Assembly (NCBI GenBank): GCA_958299035.1
Contig: CATQJL010000001.1
Location: 74,793,594 to 74,857,593, forward strand
Length of the DNA: 64,000 bases
From: Cylicocyclus nassatus
Lineage: Eukaryota > Nematoda > Chromadorea > Rhabditida > Strongylidae
Direction of reading: 5' to 3'
A program made the position numbers and the translations under genes. Positions 57,700 to 64,000 of the stretch are shown piece after piece. Under the pieces are notes generated by a model that saw only the letters and a list, made by a program, of their open reading frames with translations, had not been told where the DNA came from and did no database searches. Within the stretch, counting starts at the first letter, position 1. The number at the start of each line of letters is the position of its first letter.

Positions 57700-60600
57700 G
57701 AATAGCTTTTGCCCTAAGGAAAGAAATAATTAAGTTTTGGCCTCCGGCATATCACTCGCTCCAGTTGGAGGCTGAGGTTAGTTACACGAAGATGTTTATT
57801 TCTATAAAATAAACTTAAATGTTAAAAACACATCTCATGAATGCACAAAAAATTTTAACACAAAAGATCGTACATCTCGTTTGATCGTTAAGTCCAGGAA
57901 TCAACTTTTTTATGAACGCTAGCGAAATCGTATTCTAGCGAAAAGAAAAAATTACATATTTGAGGAGATTAATGAAACTGACACTTAGTTGTCAAAAATG
58001 TAGATGTGAAATTATTAGTGATTAGTAACATAAAGAGATTTGATACATTTACAAAAAAAAAGGTGTTTACGTGGTTTTGAGCCATTTTTTGCAAAATTAA
58101 GAACCTAAAGGTTCACACTTTGCTGCAAACATGATTCGATTTTGAAAGGTTGTTACATGAGTCTTGTTACACTTGACATGAAAAATCTTCAAAACTTTTT
58201 CGAAAATTTCTTGTCCCCATAGCAATTGCGCACACAACACACATGAAAAATCCAATTCGAGTTTTTTAGGTCTTAAAATTATTTTTGGCAAACTTCCAAT
58301 TTCGGTTATTGTAGAGCTTAAACTTTTAACTTCCTTCACGTCACTACTCATGCTTTGGAAATTTCAAAAAAAAGTTGAGAAAGAAGAGTTGGAGAAATTT
58401 AATGGAGAAAAGAAAAAAACTGGAAGTTGAAGCGTCGTTAGAGCATTGCTCATAGCAAATATAAGACAGTCCATGAAGGCGAAAATGATGCAAATGTAAT
58501 AGATAGCTCTTCCTCATATATGCCGAATATGAGAGTTTGCCAAATTTCCAGAAGTTATTCAACGAAGACGAAAAAGTGTAAGAAAATTTAGGTAAAACAA
58601 AATTATAGAATCTAACAGTCGCAATAATTGAAACTAATGATTCATTAGAATGTAAACCTCGTAAAACCCAAAAAACGTTCTTGAACTGAGACTTTGACGA
58701 ACCGTTACGGATGGATCTAACATCTTTTCATCTGAAATTAAACATTTTTTAAAAGTTTTGGTGCCAATTCTGTTTAAGTTGGGCCAATTTGCATAGGCGC
58801 AGCTTCTACGAGTTCTAAAAAGATAAGCACTTCGGCTTTTCTTGACAGCAATTGTTGCAAAAGCAAGATTATATCACATAGGGTGATGATGTGAGAAACC
58901 TTACCGCGGAAGTCATAAGAAGAGCACGTGCAGATAAAATGTCATCATAATTGATTATTGCAGTACTAGCGAAAGCACGTGCCTAAGATACATTGCTGGT
59001 AAAAAGTAGTAGTCAATCAACTAATTAATTAATTAGTTTCAATAATCACACTTTCTTTCGTAAGTGTACTTGGTTTCTGGCTCTCTTTTATTGCTCACAA
59101 AAAGAATTAGACTTATATTAATATCACCTCGAGCCTCTTGCATTTGCTAATTTATTTTTGCAAAAAATGAGTAAGTTCAATGAGAACAATCGCTGCAATT
59201 TCTTTTCGTTTTTTTGATGTCTAGACTTGCTGCCAGCGTCGAGAAAGCCATCATTAGCAGCATTTGCACATTTATTAGCGTTTGGAAAGTGGTATGCACA
59301 AGCCCGAAAAGATATGAATTTCCAGAAAGAACACTTAATAGTCTGCTCCCTGGCGAGCGGAATTTTGAGTATTGCGGCTGAAATGGGATGAAGAAAACGA
59401 GGGAAGCAAGAGAAGAGAATGGCTTTGGTGATAGATTTACAGAGTAGACTATCATTCACCACTTTTACTAATGAGTGAGACTTATGTTCTCACTGCAGCT
59501 GTGTAGGATATCAATAAAATAAGATAAAATTAAATTAAAAATAAAAATATTTGCTGTAAGGGTATTTGCTATTTACGCCCCTATACGACCTAATTTATGC
59601 CTATCACATGTCCAAGTGAAAACCCCACTTGAAGATGTATGTGACAGACTTTACAATCAAACAGAAACAAATTTACGCCCCTAATTTCTCTTCCTTTTTC
59701 TATCTTTACACATCCTCCAAGAAAACAAATATTGTGCATGACTTACGCCTGAGTACGCCAGTCAGCCAACCTTTGAACGTGGGAGCCAGGGTTTCAAGAA
59801 TTCAGGTTGTCTCGTAATCAATGCGTGTTTTTGATCTCTTATTTCAGAAAATTACTTGCAAAGGAAACTAACTTTGTTCAAAACTTTTTACGATAGTTGG
59901 AAGCACAGTCTTCTAATTTCTTACAGATGCCTTCGTTTTGGCGAGTCGTTTATTGCAGATTTTCTTGCCTTAAAAAATAAGAGATTGTGAATTTCTTCTC
60001 CACACTTGTCGCTTTGAGTTCATCAATAAAGTATTCTCCATATTTCAAAATATATGCGCACTGATCTCGAAGTATTAACGCTGCAACTTGTTCACCAAGG
60101 TAAATTTTTGATTCTTGAGCGGAAATATTAGAACTCAAGCTTATGTAGCTTGTCCTTAATGCCATTCTATGCTGTATACAAACACTAAACGAAAAAAAAT
60201 TCTTAGTTTTTCCTGACTTCGGTTCTTAGTTGAAGTTGATCTAACTTGAAGTAATTAACCGCAGGCCTGGAAACGAAAATCGCAGTTTTCGAGTTTTTGA
60301 AAAAAAAAACAACGTAAGCAAATTTTGAAGAAGTGCGGCGCTTTCTTGGGCTGAAGCAAGCGCTTTGGAGGTTATCTGAAATTTTCAACAGGACTAGGCA
60401 CCAGCCCACCGAGATCCTCTTTGTTTACATAAATAGAGTTTTCTGCAAACTTGACGTTTTGTCTCTCTGAACTATATATCCCACAAGAAGATTGATTGGA
60501 CTTGCCAGCAGTTAAAATCAGTTTTTTTGCTTTGCAAAATTGTATGCAAATGCACAAATCTTGTTTATTAATTATTACATTGTCCCTTAGGTTACTAATA

Positions 60601-62580
60601 TTCTCTGGGCATAAGCTTCATTTTTTTGTTTGACAACAAAGTTTGTACACTTAGTCACTAGCAGGATAGGAAATGTCAATGATAGGCTTGCTTTTTTTAT
60701 TTCTAATCTCTCAGACCTTTTCTGAAAGCACGCATTATCTTTCAAGCAAATATTGCAGAAAGCAGAAGTTACGTATGACGTGTGAGCTTTCGTGGAGATC
60801 CCATGATATTCGGGCAGGGGGAGGGAAGGGAGGGGGGAGGATGGAAGCGGCCAAAATTTCTAGAATGAAGATGCGTTGCATTAATTACGCACTCCAAAAT
60901 TTTTTTGAGGGACTTCCTGAATTTCGCGAGCCCATACCGAAATTTCAGAAAAAGAGGGAGTAATGGCAGCTGTACCCCGAAAAAGTTTTTTGTAAGGCTC
61001 ATTTGAAAAATTCAAAAATATATTTCAATTATTTACGAGTAAAAGCAAGTCACTTACATCTTTTCATAGGCCATGTAAGTAACTTTTTCGCGACCCGTTT
61101 TCATATCTCTCTCCACCCCCTTCGGACCTTTTTCGGACTTGATTATCTCTGAGACTATGATAGGAACATGTTTGCAGCGCTGCACATCGTGTAATAATGA
61201 ACTGAAAGTAAAAGACAGTAGGGAAATAAGAATTAGAGCACATTCTGTTGAGCTTAAGGAAGATTATCGTAGCAGCAGAAGTTGTTGGCTGAATTTTTTC
61301 AGAATGTTAAAAAGTTAAGAAGTGATTATTCAGGAAGTGAAAAAGCGTGAAAGCGGTTTTTTTCGCTCTACTTCCATCAAGTCGGAAGCTTACCCACAGG
61401 TATCCTGTACTTTCGTAAGTACATATGTCTAGGCGGAACTTTATTCCAACTGCACCGCTAGGACATGCAAATTCCGCTCCAAGGTAGACTTAGCAGAACT
61501 CCCATAAATACGCTGTTTTACTGTGATAATGGACATAATCTTGGTAAATCTAGTGATAGCCAAGTATTAGAATTTTTTTCGGACCTGGTTGCCGTCATAC
61601 CCTCTTTTACAAGAACTTCAAAAATTTCTCGGCTGGAGGGGCATTAGCTACTCTCTTTCATTCGGAAAAAATTTGTTGTTCCATGCCCCCTGCTCCTAAC
61701 ATTATGTCCGCGACTGACACTGGTATAGCAGTATTTTGATGAATTCGTCAATTCTCATTCTCTTACATGAAGGAAAAGTCTCGTAAAATCTGCGAAAGTT
61801 AAGATTTTGCTAGAACAAAAGCTTAAGAAATATTTCAATGAGCGCAATATTTCTTCTCCACTGCGGAGTGAAAAGAAATTGCAAAGATGAAATAAATTAC
61901 TTATCATTACATCTGAGATGGACAGTGCTCCTCCGATTTCTGATATTTTGTCAAAGTGATGAATTTGAATCACTTTTACAAACAAATTGAAATTTTATCG
62001 ACTAGATCTCTAATTTTTTCTGATAGGAAACGCTTCCAGGCGCCATGACGTTTCACCTGCTGACGGCTTGATAAACACACACGTTCGTGCACTAAATCAT
62101 ATGATGTTTACATCCCTCACACCTCAAACGAAACCTACAAATTCCAGAGTCGTGCAAATTGATGTTCGAGTCAGCGAAGCAACGAGGGGACGATGCAAAA
62201 CAACGCAGTAGGGGCAAAATGATTTTTTGTTTTATTTTATGGTACTGTTGAGTTATTCCTTATTCCCATTAGCCCTAAATTCATGAGTACAAGACGCGCT
62301 TGCTTATTTCCAAATCGACCAGCCTAAACACAAACACTAGAAACAATTTTGCTATCAAAGACCCTATACCGTGTTGAAACTTACTCGAGCAAATCGTGAG
62401 AGCGACCCTCTCGCGAACAGCGCGACCGAGCTGTTTGCCTAAAAATAAAAAAATGGTGCGTCTCCCTTTTGAAATTTCTGAAATCAGGGTAATAAATGAG
62501 AGAATGAAATAAAAATAAGCATTATCTAAATTTATGTAGCAGTGGTAGAGTTGTTGTGGGACTTTCGCACCTCCTTTTTT
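57700..62580. other. Mostly non-coding interval
   Basis: Nearly 5 kb without supported genes or obvious foldbacks. Minus-strand frames at 58097-58562, 59124-59462 and 60769-61002 are short and lack domains. Confidence 0.4.
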
Positions 62581-62588
62581 TCTAACAG

Positions 62589-62742
62589 GACTATAACACG
62601 ATCCACCTGCATTGTTTTACCTCGTTCGCCTCGTGCTGAAAAACAGCCAACTTCTACGCATGTAATAAATAACGATGATCTTACTCCATTATCTTCGCAA
62701 ACACTGCCGCAATCAAATTCATTGAAAAAAAGAACAATCTAA
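62589..62742 (+). CDS. Possible terminal exon of an unrecognised gene
   Basis: A good acceptor (TTTTCTAACAG, ending at 62588) opens a frame reading TITRSTCIVLPRSPRAEKQP, TSTHVINNDDLTPLSSQTLP and QSNSLKKRTI to a TAA at 62740-62742. Ser/Thr/Pro-rich, no domain. No upstream exon was identified with confidence. Confidence 0.25.
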
Positions 62743-62749
62743 AACAGTC

Positions 62750-64000
62750 GAGTAAAATCGTGTTCAAAGGCGCTGCTGCACAAAAATACATTTTAAAAGC
62801 GGTTTTCTTACTTCGAAGTTATGGTTCCTTCCGACTAACCTAGGTTTTTTAGCCAATTTCTATTATTGTTTGCTGGGTATTTTCAATACCTGACAAATGG
62901 CAGTGTGGATTTTGTAATTTTTTCCTCGTATCTAATTTTATCCAATTAGCTCAAATAAAATTCAAGCACAAAATATTCAACAAACTTTTATTTTCTTCAC
63001 ATGCGTTTTTATTCTTTGTCTACAATCAGGTGTACATTGCATTTTTAGATATATTACAATTCTCCACTATGAAATCCTTTGTAGTACATTCTTTTTCTTC
63101 ACTTCTGCTGCTGTTCCATTTTCAACATAAAAATAGTGCGAGTATACGCTTTGTACACCAAATTGTGTATAAAAATCATGGGGTAGAGAAAATCTGCTTT
63201 GGTAGAAAGTAACGTTAAATTATGCAGTTAGTCACGAAGCCGTGCCGCCAGTTCCAAGTACAAATGTCTGGAGTCATCTGCTAAGTTTAACTGCAGGAAT
63301 GCTAGGTATGCTAGCCTGCGCCTAAAGGACGTCTGAGCATTTGAGTATCAGATTGTAGATAAGTGAACGATGATTGGCGAAGAGGTACTTGAAACATTTA
63401 AGTATTTAACAAATCGTTGACTACTTTTTAATTCGTGAAAAGTGGGTGAATCTCTGATTTATCAGCATTTGTTTTGATGGAATAGCGCTAAAGTGCCGCT
63501 GATAGACTAGAGAACAACGAGTGTTAAAAATGCATGACAGGTTATTGCCAGTATGATCGCTTTCTTTGGAATTTTGGGTTAATATCAACCTTATTACGTG
63601 GCTGTCCGAAAATCTGCGTTGGCGAAAGAATTAAATTGAGTCGATTGTACAGTTGTGTTGTGGTGTTTGCGCATGCACAGAACTTGACTTCTGTTAACAT
63701 GCTGGTTCTTAAGTTTTACCTCAAACTTGGGTAATCAAACCTTTATCATTGGTAAATAATAAATACAAAAATGGAAGTAATATAGAGGAATAGTCTGTGA
63801 TGAGTTAGTAAATGAAGTCTGATAACATTGTAATCAATAACATGAACTTGTGGGTCATTATCTATCAACTAGCTCACTACTATCAACTATACTTGTAAGG
63901 TTAGGTAACTACTATAGTACTTGTGCCAACTAACACTACGACTGCACTACCCTACGAGTATACTAGTAACACCTACTAACCTACTAAGACCACTATTGCT
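62750..64000. other. Non-coding interval to window end
   Basis: AT-rich with no supported gene. The last ~150 bp are a low-complexity CTA/ACT-rich stretch (CAACTAACACTACG, CACCTACTAACC). Confidence 0.4.

Overview
This window is a low-density, transposon-rich piece of a nematode genome, most likely a rhabditid/strongylid (clade V) worm. The evidence is an apparent polycistronic gene cluster with C. elegans-style spacing and trans-splice acceptors, short exons with TTTCAG-type acceptors, many mariner/Tc-type palindromic elements with TA target duplications, and an AT-rich base. The species cannot be fixed from sequence alone.

Positions 100-8956 are the conserved part. A possible last exon of an upstream gene (100-257) is followed by a BSD-domain protein resembling BSDC1 (357-3808), the RNA polymerase II subunit RPB9 (4304-5627) and the Ragulator subunit LAMTOR2 (5806-8956). 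All lie on the plus strand and have poly(A) signals followed at short distance by an AG acceptor just before the next ATG. This looks like an operon. Introns of the first and third genes have been inflated by mariner-type foldbacks. The LAMTOR2 intron also carries two inverted copies of a coding-looking exon from an unrecognised gene.

Positions 9000-18680 hold a dense field of repeats: a Tc1-like foldback 41 bp after the LAMTOR2 stop, foldbacks with tRNA-like arms, TAA- and TTAA-flanked palindromes, a 160-bp tandem array and a ~900-bp inverted repeat.

From 18684 to 57181 the minus strand carries three paralogous copies of a small three-exon gene that I do not recognise (69, 84 and 79 aa). 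Intron phases are identical in all three and a GC-box-like motif sits ~145 bp upstream of each ATG. Their introns and intergenic space are packed with retroelements. The most complete is a 3.2-kb RTE-type non-LTR element whose 5' end is tRNA-like, with a 16-bp target duplication and sitting inside another open frame. Others are nested mariner foldbacks and, at 47387-51530, a degraded Penelope-like element with an N-terminal GIY-YIG domain and a CxC motif (Naiad type), itself interrupted by a GC-rich foldback. Just downstream of that element is a two-hairpin RNA holding every hammerhead core segment, but in a rearranged, pseudoknotted order. A canonical-order hammerhead lies at 44730.

Positions 57200-64000 are mostly unique AT-rich sequence with one plausible small plus-strand gene end (57344-57628) and one possible exon near 62600.
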